From positions 6,052,501 through 6,116,500 of the forward strand of contig JAYKKI010000023.1 in assembly GCA_039881145.1 (NCBI GenBank): a stretch of 64,000 nucleotides of DNA. Reading direction: 5' to 3'. The DNA comes from Druceiella hillmani. Lineage: Eukaryota > Arthropoda > Insecta > Lepidoptera > Hepialidae. The position numbers were made by a program, and so were the translations under genes. A model generated the notes under the pieces. That model saw only the letters and a list, made by a program, of their open reading frames with translations, was not told the DNA's origin and searched no databases. Positions 22,781-34,040 of this stretch are shown here, one piece after another (the first letter of the stretch is position 1; each line of letters opens with the position of its first letter).

Positions 22781-23989
22781 CAAAGTTTTGTCCCTACACG
22801 CACTTCCACGGTTTTTATAACCCTATCCATATCAACTATACCTTGGTAGCTTAGTTGCTTAGCTATAAGGATTTTACTACTTGCATCTCATTCTGCGTAT
22901 AAAAGCTCTAGTATATTCAATATCTAACATGAAACTATAGATTTTATTTTTATAATCAACTTCAATTATATTTTTTTAAGAATACACTCAGCGTTCTTTT
23001 TTGGATCATACTTCACTACTTATATCTATGTAGTCAACAAGGAACAAAGTTAAATCTCCACAAAGTAGTACCTGGTTACAATGGTACAAATCAATTATTC
23101 CATCTCCCTAACTTTAATAAATAACGATATTAATGTTTAAATATCGCCAATCTGACAGTTTAATTCGATTTCAAACTTGCAGTCATTTTCTGATTTTGAA
23201 ATCAAGGAATTACTGTAATTTGCTAATGTCGACATTAAAAACATCAGTTTATATCTTTTTTTCTAGGCCCAAAATAACTTAAAAATTTCTATTATTGATA
23301 CAAATTATGCTTATATGATGACTAAGGCCAGTTGCAATGTTAATGGCACAAGAATTATTTTTCTCAAGTTACCTCAACGGATGCCGTTAGACACTTGATT
23401 AACTAATCAAATTATAATATTTTTATACGACTGTATACCAACCAACTAACTATTCAAAGGCCAGATATCGAATAAACATAATAAAATAAATATTAAATAT
23501 TGGCCAAAAAAATATATTTCCTTGCTAACCGTACCCATGTTATTTACCTTAAAAATGTTCATTACTCACGGAGCAACGAACCGATTCTAATGGAGAAGCT
23601 AAAGCGACTTTCGCAGATGGCAAATAAAATGTCCTTTTTTGTCAATTATTTATAAGAAATACAAATATTTTCCGTTTTTTTCTTGCATGTACGAACGAGA
23701 CGTACGAATATCTTTATCACTCTCCGCTAATTGCATATGAAAATCCAGCTATATATTCCTATATTCCATTCAATTTTAAAAGAGAATCTTTGAAAATCAA
23801 CGAATTTGATAATTAAAATATGATATCAACTAACGACTATTTATAAAACTCATTGTGTTAAGTGTTTAGAAACTATGTACATAAACAAAACATTAAGCTC
23901 AGAAAGTCTCACCATAAATAATGTTATAAAGACAAGCACTACAAATTACACCATTATTTTATTCACACAATTTGTCAAATTTACATATT
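22776..23989. other. Spacer inside the inverted duplication loop
   Basis: AT-rich with no gene. A slightly GC-enriched patch at 23565-23635 (GGAGCAACGAACCG, GACTTTCGCAGATGGC) has no recognised partner. Confidence 0.5.
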
Positions 23990-25645
23990 TAAATCGAACA
24001 ACCCTCCATTTTTATTGTGAATTCATCAGATGTTATATAAATAGACTATATATAACAGTAATAACACAACAAGCAGGTGTGAGTATTGTATTATTACTAT
24101 TATATACAGTCGATTTATATAATAATTTATAATTTTCACTACTGAGTTCCCAAATTCCATTTTATTCCGTTGATGAAGGCATATTTGATCAATATTAAAT
24201 CTTGGACGTTTCACACACGTCCAAAATGATACTTGTAACAATGTCGGCCATAATTCTCACTTCATTCTCAGCAGGAATTTATACGGATGAACTACGCACA
24301 TTATTTCCTTGTGGCCAAGTGATGAAGAAAAAAAATTTTCGTGTAGCAAAAGCTCTGTATTTCCGCGGGTCATAAAAGCTTGCGAAGGATTGACATTTTT
24401 AGGACGGATAAATTTTTAATTAATTTCTAAAGGGATATTTTTCAACATATGGGAAAGCAAATCATTCTTTAGACATATAGAAAAGCCAATTATTCATCAT
24501 TTCAAACTTCAAAATTAGCTGTTTAGTAATTCCCAATATTATTATTTATCTGAAAATTACAAATATTATTAATTTAAAATTCTTCAGTGCTCTCAGACCA
24601 GGGTGTATACATGACTTACATGGTCTAGCGAAATAAATCTTTTTCTTTTAAATGAAAATACTTTTTATGACAAAAGAAAATTTATGAATACTGAGTAAAA
24701 AATTAAATATAGAAAGAAGACAATAATTGGTATTTCGCGCGAACGTTTAGAGGCCATCAACTTCGGTGTATTTATACATGCGCCGTAAACAAATGAGGTC
24801 AGAGTAGCGAAATACATATCCTGTCCTTATTGTAATCCTTTCATAACAATTTCTCGTTGTCGTAAAATCCCTCAAGTTATTTTTAGTATCCCTTAATTTC
24901 TTAGTCGGTTACAAAGAACGAGATGGGTTGGCAAATTAAGTGCGTCACTTTAAGGTGCTTGAGAAATTATAATTAAAACATGGAATAATTATCTTACGAT
25001 TATGATGTACTTAGAAGATTAATGGATTATATTATAATTTATAATTACCGAAAACTATGCATTAGCAGCTAACTAGTTAATTTTTTGACATTTTGAATGA
25101 TTTATCTTAAAATATGAAATAAGGAAGTGTATTGATATCCCGTATTCAACATTTTTCAACAATAATCATATACACGCAAGAACAAAACCACGCAAAAATA
25201 GCTAAGTCCATTTAGGATTAGAAATGACAAAGTAAGACACCCTTTTATTTGGTATTTGATAACGAAATCTTCGAGCCTTGGGAATAGCATAATAATTATG
25301 TTGTCTTCATTAAATTTTCCCCAACATTTCTTAGCAAGCAATGTTTAAAACTAAATTGAATTTTCATGAAATTTTCATACTTTCAATACTTTTGTAGTTC
25401 TAATGAGCTACACTAGTGATATGAACTATTGTCTACACTCTTCTTTCTACGTTTCTCTGACTAATGTTGAAAATTGAGAGGCGCATGAAAAATAATTGTT
25501 CGATGGTACCGTCAATGATAATGATCAAGAAGGTTTACTTATTGAAGCTAAAGGAAATATGGGAACATTGCCTGAGATTCTACTTCTATTAAAATATGAA
25601 AGTGGAATGGGGCACAAATTGCTAGTGCTATATAATGGTAGAAAC
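23990..25645 (-). repeat. Right arm of the 1.7-kb inverted duplication
   Basis: Partner of 19015-20765. The two arms flank a ~3.2-kb loop holding the mariner and piggyBac-like relics. Divergence is substantial and arm lengths differ by indels, so this is an old rearrangement and not an assembly artefact. Confidence 0.85.
24031..24124. repeat. 94-bp imperfect palindrome (40-bp arms, 14-nt loop)
   Basis: Arms 24031-24070 and 24085-24124 differ at about 6 of 40 positions, mostly transitions, around the loop AAGCAGGTGTGAGT. The left arm of the big inverted duplication retains only one half of it (20665-20705, AAGTCGACTATACATAATAG). It has the size of a small MITE or a microRNA precursor, and nothing identifies it as either. 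Confidence 0.75.
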
Positions 25646-27136
25646 GAAGCCTATGAATGATTGTAAGTAATGTGAAATATTTTTCGTATTGTTAGGATAA
25701 ACGATTTTCATTACGTTTAACCGTCATTAAATGCTATTTTAAAGCCATCTGTTTATAAGTTTATACAAGTATTAATAAAAATATTTGTGACCATCATATT
25801 AGTATTATCAAAATAACTTATCCATTAAGAAAAGATAGTCAATTATTTTGACAATTTCAATAAGTTAACTCCACAATAAGGCTGCAGAAAAAAATCATTC
25901 TATAATGATCACGTAAAAGGTAATAAGTATCACTGCATATAACTTATTTTGATGCATATTTTGTGTTTTATTGCGTTCATCCCTATGCGGCCCATAGAGC
26001 ATACACTGTCAATTTTGTTTTTTTTTTGCTTTACTTTAAATTCTTGACATAAAGTAATATTTTTATTTTTCATTCGGCGCTTTGGTTTACAAATTACTAA
26101 TTAGCCAACAATCTTTCATCGAAAAATTATTAATTGTTCAATTATATTTTGCCAAAATCACGTTTTATCTTCAACCTGCAGTTATGTGGTAAAGAATATC
26201 TAGATCTAATAGTTTATGAGAATAATATTCTTGGAACTGGTCAATAAATTATGAATATGGAAAACATTATTAATGATGAATATTTTGTATTTCTATATCA
26301 CAAGAGATATCAAAGACAAATCCGCACCTTCAGAATTACGGTGACACAACTAAAACTTAAATGAGATGGATGCACATGTTGATGATAATTGCATTTTATT
26401 TGGCCTATCTTTTTTGTAGACTTATATCACGCAAAATTTCTTTATTTTTAGAAGCACGTTTGTATTTTATTTCATTTCCAGTTGAATGGCTAAATATTTC
26501 CTGATACATTACAATCGGTCAAAAATTTTTTTCAATACCTCTATTAGTGTCCTATGTTAGCCAAACAGTAAACTGAAAATATGAGTCCAGAAATACTTTC
26601 AAAACTAGGCCTGAAAACGTATTGAAAATAAATTTTAAACACTGCTTGCTAAAGAGTAAGGAAAACTTTAAAGTGATTCTGCTATTCCGAACGCTGAAAA
26701 AATTCTCTTATGTAATATAAAATACAAGATTTGTTTCTCTGTCATATTTAATCGTGATTATGACTGAAGTAGTTTTCAAATAGTTCTCTTTCATACTTTT
26801 ATAATTGTTCTGAATAAATTTGAATTCAAAGATATCAATTTAATTAAAAAATCTTCACAATTTCAACACTTAGCTCGTTTTAAAATATTTAATTGACATG
26901 GTAGACAGTTTTAGAAACTAAAATACGTACTTGCATATTTATTTCTCTTCTAGAATCTGCTAGTTACAATGAATAATTTCGTGTGTGGTTTTATTATCTA
27001 AACTTAATTTTATACTTTTTTCAGTCAAGTCTGTTTCATTCTGAAAATGCGATTGGTTCAAAATTGTGGACTTCGAAATGACACTGAGAAATTCCTGTCC
27101 TGAATTATAGACTCAGAATTTGTTTGGTAAAATCTT
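25646..27136. other. AT-rich spacer without recognisable features
   Basis: No gene. TATTCCGAACGCT near 26682 also occurs near 19421. GTTTCGTGTGGTTTT at 19507 resembles a string near 26978. These hints of further old duplication are too short to call. Confidence 0.45.
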
Positions 27137-27420
27137 ATAAAAACCTCTTATTGTTTTTATTCACTAGTGAGTAACGAATTAAGATCCGTTCATCTTTGTC
27201 CTTTCCAAATCCAAAGCATCCAGGAAAGAGTAAGTTCCGGTTAAATTTAATAATGTTTATTGAAAATAAAACAAGTATCCCATTTTTTGGGGCATTAAAA
27301 AACTACGCATTTATTATGTTTATAAAAACTTCTTATTGTTTTCATTCATTAGTGAATAACGAATTAAAATTCGTTCATTTCTGTCCTTCCCATATCCTGG
27401 AACGGCGTCTCCTTCACTAA
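27137..27420. repeat. Tandem duplicated ~80-bp units flanking a dispersed repeat core
   Basis: 27137-27215 (CTCTTATTGTTTTTATTCAC, then AACGAATTAAGATCCGTTCA) recurs at 27319-27395. The core between them (GTTAAATTTAATAATGTTTA, AAATAAAACAAGTATCCCA, ACTACGCATTT) recurs at 28695-28830. The 74-codon frame 27196-27420 spans the repeat and is not a gene. Confidence 0.8.
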
Positions 27421-28005
27421 CGGCTTGAAATATTTGCACGGAATCACATGGTTGAATTCTGGTGTAAATATTTTAATTTACATTGCTTCTATCATCTTTA
27501 TATAATCAACAGCAATACAAGTGAAATTCGCGAAAACACTGTCTGTGGAATACTATGTAGCACAGAAATAAATTTTGTATTAAATGCAAAAAGAAAGAAT
27601 AAGGTATAATATGCAATTTAAATGATCTCGACCATATTTACCACACTGCTTAATATACTCTTTTTGTCATTACCTGCTTAGCGTACCGTATTGTGTGATA
27701 GCTTCTGAAACAACCCACGTTTGTATTTCGTCCTTTCTCTTTGTAAAAGTGTTGCAGGTATTTTTGTACTGGTTCACTTATTCCCTTATGAAGGTGTCAG
27801 ACGATATGTATAGATATGTGTAGAAAATAAACTATCTTGTGTTGGCTTACAACTACGATAAAGGAAATTAGCGTATGCCAATGAATATCTATTAGATCGT
27901 CACGTAGAAGCATGGAATATTTTTAGAATGCTTGTTTATAAATAAAAATTACCTGTATTACATAATAGAAAGTTTTAAAATGAATTTATTGGCTTGTTTT
28001 CCTAC

Positions 28006-28006
<1 letters not shown>

Positions 28007-28042
<36 letters not shown>

Positions 28043-28055
28043 ATATAAATATGTA

Positions 28056-28109
<54 letters not shown>
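28007..28109. repeat. (TA)n microsatellite
   Basis: TA tract with GTGTATA and AAATATG interruptions. Overlapping antisense frames encode only IY repeats. Confidence 0.95.
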
Positions 28110-28112
<3 letters not shown>

Positions 28113-28694
28113 TATTAAATGACTGAGAAATATCAGTGAAAACGAGCAAAATTTATACAACATTGTTCTAACCGAATCGGTTGGAAAGGTCACTTAAAAT
28201 ATTAACGGTTATAATACCATAATTATATCATAAATGCAAAAATTTTGATGGACACAAAATTGGCCGATGTATATATAATTGCTAGGACTAATGTATAAAC
28301 TTATTTTTAACCGAAAATATGAAATAGTTTCTGAGGAATGGCATCTAATTTTTATAATATTAGTTTGGCTTCCTGTTTAGTATTTTCTCTAAGGATAATT
28401 TTGTGAGTTTCATGTTGTTACGTATTAACCACGTGCCTCGAATTCCGAAATTCGAGCGTAACTCATTTGGGACAAAATACAAATTTTTCTCTTTTTCGTA
28501 ACTTGATCCTATGTCACTACTTAGCATAAACGGATTTTGCAAAATAACAATTTGCAGAAAGATAAATTATAAAGACGTAGAAATTGCTTTAAGCGCTATA
28601 GTTTCTCTACAAACAATTTGCTTGGTTCTTTGCGCTATATTCGCCATCATTTACCTTTATTTTTAATAAACGTTTCTAAATTCAACCTTAGCAC

Positions 28695-28830
28695 TATGTC
28701 TATCAGTCTATAAAGCATACCTAGAAGTAAGTTCAAGTTAAATTTAAAAATATTTATTTAAAATAAAACAAGTATCCCACTATCTTAGGGAGAATTACAA
28801 AGCTACGCATTTGTTACGATTGTTTATAAG
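28695..28830 (+). repeat. Second copy of the 27.2-kb dispersed repeat core
   Basis: Aligns with 27222-27325: AGTAAGTTCAAGTTAAATTT, AAAATAAAACAAGTATCCCA, GCTACGCATTTGTTA and TGTTTATAA follow in the same order. Confidence 0.75.
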
Positions 28831-30600
28831 GTAAATAGGGGTCGCTTTAAATATTTACCAAGTCTTCAAGATAGAAAACTGCAAAGTTCCATTAAAATTC
28901 TTTTGGTGGTTTTTTTACCAAACGAACTCGGTGAAACGATTTCTTTATAATTTATTTACAGATATTAAATACGAATTGGCTACATAAACGTAATTTTAAA
29001 CCGAGTTAATAAAATATAGGTCGATAACAGAATGAGTACATCATTTTATTTAAATTTTTTCACTTTTATTTACTCGTTTTCTTTCTTTTTCATTTTTTTA
29101 AGTATTCTGCCCTTCATTTATATGCGTATAAATTACTATTATAATTACTTTATTTAGAAGAATAAAAAACAACCACGTTATTAATGAAAAAAAGTTAACA
29201 AGAAATATGTAACATTTAATTACTTTTACTTTGTATGTTGCGAACATTTTTTTATTCTTTCAAACTACGCATGGAATCATTTGCAAGAAATTAATTTTCC
29301 CATCGTCATTACGGAGATCGGAAGATCATATTAATAGCGACCAACTAATCAACGCATGCGTAACTGAAAAACTATTTCCAAATACATTTGGTTAAAATGG
29401 GTTTAGATATTTGAATTTCAATAAGGGTATTTCACATATTCCAAGTATGTCGTCACAAAAATGTTATAAAAATCTGTCAAAATCAAGAGCAGAACTTCCA
29501 TTACAATGGTGTCCTATTTATTTAGGTACATATAAACTTTGAGACATGTCACTATACAAAAATTAAACTATTTGTAAATGTTTAAATCTTCTATAGTTAC
29601 ATGTCTAAAATTTGACATGTACCTGAGTTTAAACTGTTTATTATTTTCCATTGTTTTTGTATCTTGCCTAGCATATTTTTCACAGGCGTAAAATATGCTG
29701 AAGTTCTCAAAAAGTGTAAGACTTAGGATAATCACTGCATATTTTCCTGTAATATTCTAATAAGATTACATTTGTTTTTATGTTTTATGGATTAGCAGTT
29801 TGAGAAAGAAACGAATGGTGCAAAATGTTATACATCATGGTGTAACCTCTAAGGATATGCCACTCAAAATTTTGGAAAATAAATAAAAATAAAAAGTTGT
29901 GCATATAAAATTATTTGAACATTAATATATTATATTTTTATCTACTATAGAACTATATAAAAAATCACCATATTTCCTTTTGATCGTATTATATTTTTTT
30001 ACCATGGAAACTATAAAAGAAACATGCGTGAGTTTGACTTGCTATAAGATACAATGAAATTAACTCAAAGGGCTCTATTTTTTTTAAATACGTTGTCAGG
30101 TACTAAGACTGTAATGTTTCAGAAAGTCGACAGGTTACTTATTAGAACATTTTCAGTTTGACATTTTGTTTGATCTATTACCTCTTTGTTTTAAATATGG
30201 AATACAGTTCCGATTTTTAAAAAAATTCAGTGTTGCGTATAAAATGTTCACACTGTCAGAATGTTACTTTTTGGTAAGATTTGTGTTTCGTGCCTCTTTT
30301 GACGAAAGTAATATATCAAAATTAAAAAACAATTTTCATTTTCGACTATAGAATTTCTATTAAGAGGAGAAAGGGGGGGGGGGGTGACAAATTCAACAGG
30401 GTAGTTTTAATATAATTTTAAGAAGAAGAAAAAACAACAAATCAATTAATCAAATTTTCACCCACTTACAAATGTCTGAATTATTTCAAATTTTGCACAC
30501 GCATCAAGAACCGATGAATATATAATAATTTTTTAACTAACCATTTCGAAAATAAAATGTAAAAATAAATAAATAATTAATATCTTTATTTATAGGGGAT
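28831..30600. other. AT-rich spacer with a 12-G run
   Basis: No gene. G12 at 30373-30384 is conspicuous in this composition. The 61-codon frame 30166-30351 shows no domain. Confidence 0.5.
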
Positions 30601-30679
30601 AATTTTGTAGAAATTCATTGTTCACAATTAAATGAAAATACGTGATGTAGTATAATTTCTCCTTTTTTAAATTTCTTTA

Positions 30680-30720
30680 CCACAACCTAAGCTTTGTTGT
30701 ATTACAACATCTTCAGGTGG
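30680..30720 (-). ncRNA. Hammerhead motif, element copy 5 (core mutated)
   Basis: CUGAAGA, helix II and helix I (CCAC/GUGG) remain. The GAAA core reads AAAG, and the cleavage-site UC reads UU. It is predicted to be inactive. Confidence 0.6.
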
Positions 30721-30761
30721 GCTATTAGCAAAGATTGCTAATAGATATCTTTGCTAATAGC

Positions 30762-30802
30762 CTACCTGAAGATGTTGTAATACAACGAAACCTAGATCGT
30801 AG
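30762..30802 (+). ncRNA. Hammerhead ribozyme motif, element copy 6 (compensated helix I)
   Basis: Core CUGAAGA, GAAA and UC are intact, and helix II GUUGU/ACAAC is intact. Helix I is CUAC/GUAG instead of CCAC/GUGG, so both partners of one base pair have changed and pairing is kept. Helix III reads CCUAGA, one pair weaker. Confidence 0.65.
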
Positions 30803-30860
30803 TAAAGAAATTGAAGAAAGTAAAAATAATACTACATCACGTAGTTTCATTTAATTGTAA

Positions 30861-32935
30861 AATAACTAAAACTCTATAACAATACTAAAAAAAGATGATT
30901 ATGACGACGGCCAGCTTATAAAAAATTATAAGTTTTATTATTTATTGCTACAAAACGCGTGTGTTTTTAAGTTTCTTGAACCATATTTCTTTATACCACT
31001 AATACTAAAATCGCACTTTTTGATTATGTTTCATTTTCATTTCAACTTTTTTTTAATTTCTATGCAGAATCCATTGACGGCTGTATTTTTATATCCTCCG
31101 TCATATATATGACGGGAAGGAAAAACGGGATCTTTTTAATATCATCCCTTTGAAGTGGAGAATGGAAATTTGACACGGTCATCGATCATTTTAACTAGCA
31201 TAATTTGTTGCTAATACCTTAAAATATTTATACGGTGGTCTTAGAGTGCTAAAGTAACTGATTCGATATTTTTTAGTTTTACTTGTCATTTATCCTAGAA
31301 AATTATAAATATCATTATCACTAGAAAATTATAAATAACTCTATATTTCCTGTTGCATGTAATATTGATATCCAACTTTATTTGATTATGTTCTCACTTT
31401 TAAATATTCGTAGTAATACAGTAATTGAACCAATATTGAATTAATGTTCTCTTAGTGTCAAAGACAAAATTTCCTTATCTTTTCAAACATATTAAAAGAT
31501 AAAACATAGCACATTGCAAAGAGAATAGTTCTCACATTAGCTTAATCTACCAGCCTATAACTGTAATTTGAACCGAAATACTATATAGTGTATGCTTTAA
31601 CGTATACTTTCCAAAGAGCTAAAAACTACCGCAAAACTGGCCGGAATTCAACGGTCGATTGTAATCGCGATATTTTCCACGAGCACGCCCGATTTCTGAG
31701 TCACCCAATGCCGCCTATTGGCTTACTTTATACACATTTAAAGCCCCTAATTGGAAATGAACGCCAATATTTCACATGAGCTTGCTATAATTATATTTCT
31801 ATTTAGTTGCTATTTTTTAGATTTGCTTAGTTGGATGAGTTTAAACAACATAACTTAATCTAATCGAATCTGGTACCTTATCTCATTAGTCATCTTTCAT
31901 GACCATTTTTGGTGTCCTGTGTTATGATTTAATTAAAACATGTAAGTATTGTAATAAACCAAAGCAGAAATTTTCTATTATTAACATTAAAGGCGATATA
32001 ATTATTGATAAAATTAATTAATTAAAACCAAACTAACTAATAAAAAATCTGTTTTGCACAAACACAAAGTTTTTAAATTTTATAGTTCTTAAATTAAAGT
32101 AAAATTTCTTAATGCCTATTACAACGTAAAGCTCTCAAAGTTTTTCTGTGCATTCCCTGCGATTCATGTAATTCTAATCGTTACATGAATAAATAAATAT
32201 ATATATATATAACAAATTTAGAATAAAGAAATTTCACTGCGGACGCGTGAGTATTAGCTTTTAAAAATGTAACCTGGCATACTCGTATTCACCGTCGAGT
32301 ACACCCTAATACGAGTAGCATGTCCGTTTTTAACCGAACTCTATGAATGATTTCGAGACCTGTTTTATTTATGTCCCGCATTTAGTTTAGAATTATCTAC
32401 ACAGATTTTTATACATTTTTGATTATCTAGCATGTATTTCTACAAATAATATGTGATATATTTTGAAAGAACTACAGAGGTTTTAACTACTAACGGGAAA
32501 TTAATTTTAGTACATTTCAAATTGTTTCAAAACTTTTTACTTGGAACACAGACATTTTAGCAAAAATGCATTTTTTACTTTTTTTCGTTAAATAATTGAA
32601 ACAAAACTTACACCTTGTTCGGTAATAGTTACAAATACCGCTCGCAGTTTAAATATATAATAAAAAACAGCTAAATATGTTGTTTGTTTCCTATCGTCTT
32701 CCATAAAAATTACGAAAGTAGTGTGTTAGCAATCAGAAGCAGGTCGATGAAAATAAGGGAAGAAAACGTTTCTTTAAAGGAAATGTTAATGTATAAGCAT
32801 GACCACATCCGAGCCTGTTTGTCTATGTATGTACGTAACTTTACGCTACAGACGCTAGCCGATTTTTACGCTACGTATGCTAGCTGATTTTTGTTGAATG
32901 TTGAGTGTTTGAATCATTGGTTGACAACAAAAAAT
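30861..32935. other. AT-rich spacer with a perfect palindrome and a GC-enriched patch
   Basis: CCGTCATATATATGACGG at 31098-31115 is a perfect 18-bp palindrome with two CGTCA half-sites. A less AT-rich, non-repetitive patch lies at 31575-31775 (GGCCGGAATTCAACGGTCGA, GCCGCCTATTGGC), and its 63-codon frame has no recognised domain. TACGCTAC-GACGCTAGC-GATTTTTA is tandemly repeated at 32835-32890. Confidence 0.55.
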
Positions 32936-33385
32936 TAATCCGATTTTTAAGGTTCCATAGACAGATTATAAACACATAAAGATTAACTGTGTTCATCATC
33001 TGTTTGTTTGTCCATCTGTATGTGTCGGTACTATACACGTAACATTTACACAAAGTTATGAAATAAAATCCTATAAAAGTAAGTTTTATATGGGACCTCC
33101 CATAAAAGGAAAGTTTTTATTTTGTGTATGCCATTGTGTACATTTTTTCGATGCAGTTCATGGAATATTGTATTTAGCTGTAAAATGGTATTTTTTGTTA
33201 CATTGTCGTGTCCCAAACTCTTACAACTATACCGCTATTTTTGAATATCTGAAAAGTATTCACAATAGTAGTATATGTAACATGTATAACAAAATTCAAA
33301 GGAAAATTGCCACAACTAAGTACGCTCGAATAGTTTTCGAGTGATCGTCGCCCAACTTACGACGTAGACTTGGGTCTGAAAAAGA
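32936..33385 (-). repeat. Probable diverged copy of the lepidopteran GGTTCCGTAG-type repeat
   Basis: The left edge TTTTTAAGGTTCCATAGACA resembles the reverse complement of the right end of the copy at 39060-39355. TTTGTTTGTCCATCTGTATG, expected of this family's CTGTCTGTC-CGTCCG segment, follows at 33004-33023. The body is strongly diverged. The 84-codon frame 33090-33344 lies within and shows no domain. Confidence 0.5.
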
Positions 33386-33944
33386 TCATAGAAACTCGAC
33401 GCAAGTGACTTAAATCAACTACAAAAATTACTTTATTTTTTAGAACGTATTTTTATCATGTCTCAGAAAGATATATTATGCAATATATGTACATACACAT
33501 GTTTGTAAATAGTTTAATAAATTATAGCGTAAATTCTACTAGTACTTGATAGAATTTACTTCGAATTGAAACTAAACCGAGAGCAATATTATCTTATCCA
33601 TACGTGTGCTAAGCAGGTTGGAAAAAACACCAGACTTTATATTCCGTTCGCCTAAACTGATTAAAGGAAGGCAGCAAATTTTCTACACATTACGGCCTAT
33701 CTCATTACGTCTTAGACAAAAATTACATCGATATAAAGACCCTAATATATAGACTGTCGGCTCAAACAATGGGAACAATTTGAAACCCATGTGCGTACCC
33801 GTAAGTTTCGCACACCTGTCAATGGAACAATTAGAAAAGCTATTTCGAGTTATCCCACTAATGATTTTAGTATTTTTGTATACAAATACACACTACGCAA
33901 TATGATATTTGTATTTTTTTTAGTTTAACATGTATTTATTTTAA

Positions 33945-34040
33945 TTTTTTAACCGACTTCAGAAAACAAATAGGCTAAATATCAAAATCGGTTAAGTCAA
34001 TTTTCTCAAAAATGACTTAACCGATTTTGATATTTTTAGA
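33945..34040. repeat. AACCGACTTC repeat fragment with a perfect 23-bp inverted repeat
   Basis: TTTTTAACCGACTTCAGAAA at 33945 looks like the start of another repeat I recall from lepidopteran genomes. Perfect arms 33977-33999 and 34013-34035 (AATCGGTTAAGTCA and TGACTTAACCGATT at the inner ends) surround a 13-nt spacer. Confidence 0.8.

Larger units (their letters stand above)
30601..30860. repeat. Head-to-head pair of hammerhead elements forming a ~260-bp palindrome
   Basis: Copy 5 (minus, 30601-30720) and copy 6 (plus, 30762-30860) are joined through an inner perfect inverted repeat GCTATTAGCAAAGAT (30721-30735) and ATCTTTGCTAATAGC (30747-30761). The whole can fold back from the ribozyme ends outward. 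Copy 6 stops at TTTAATTGT, so the arms are unequal by about 15-20 bp. Confidence 0.85.
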
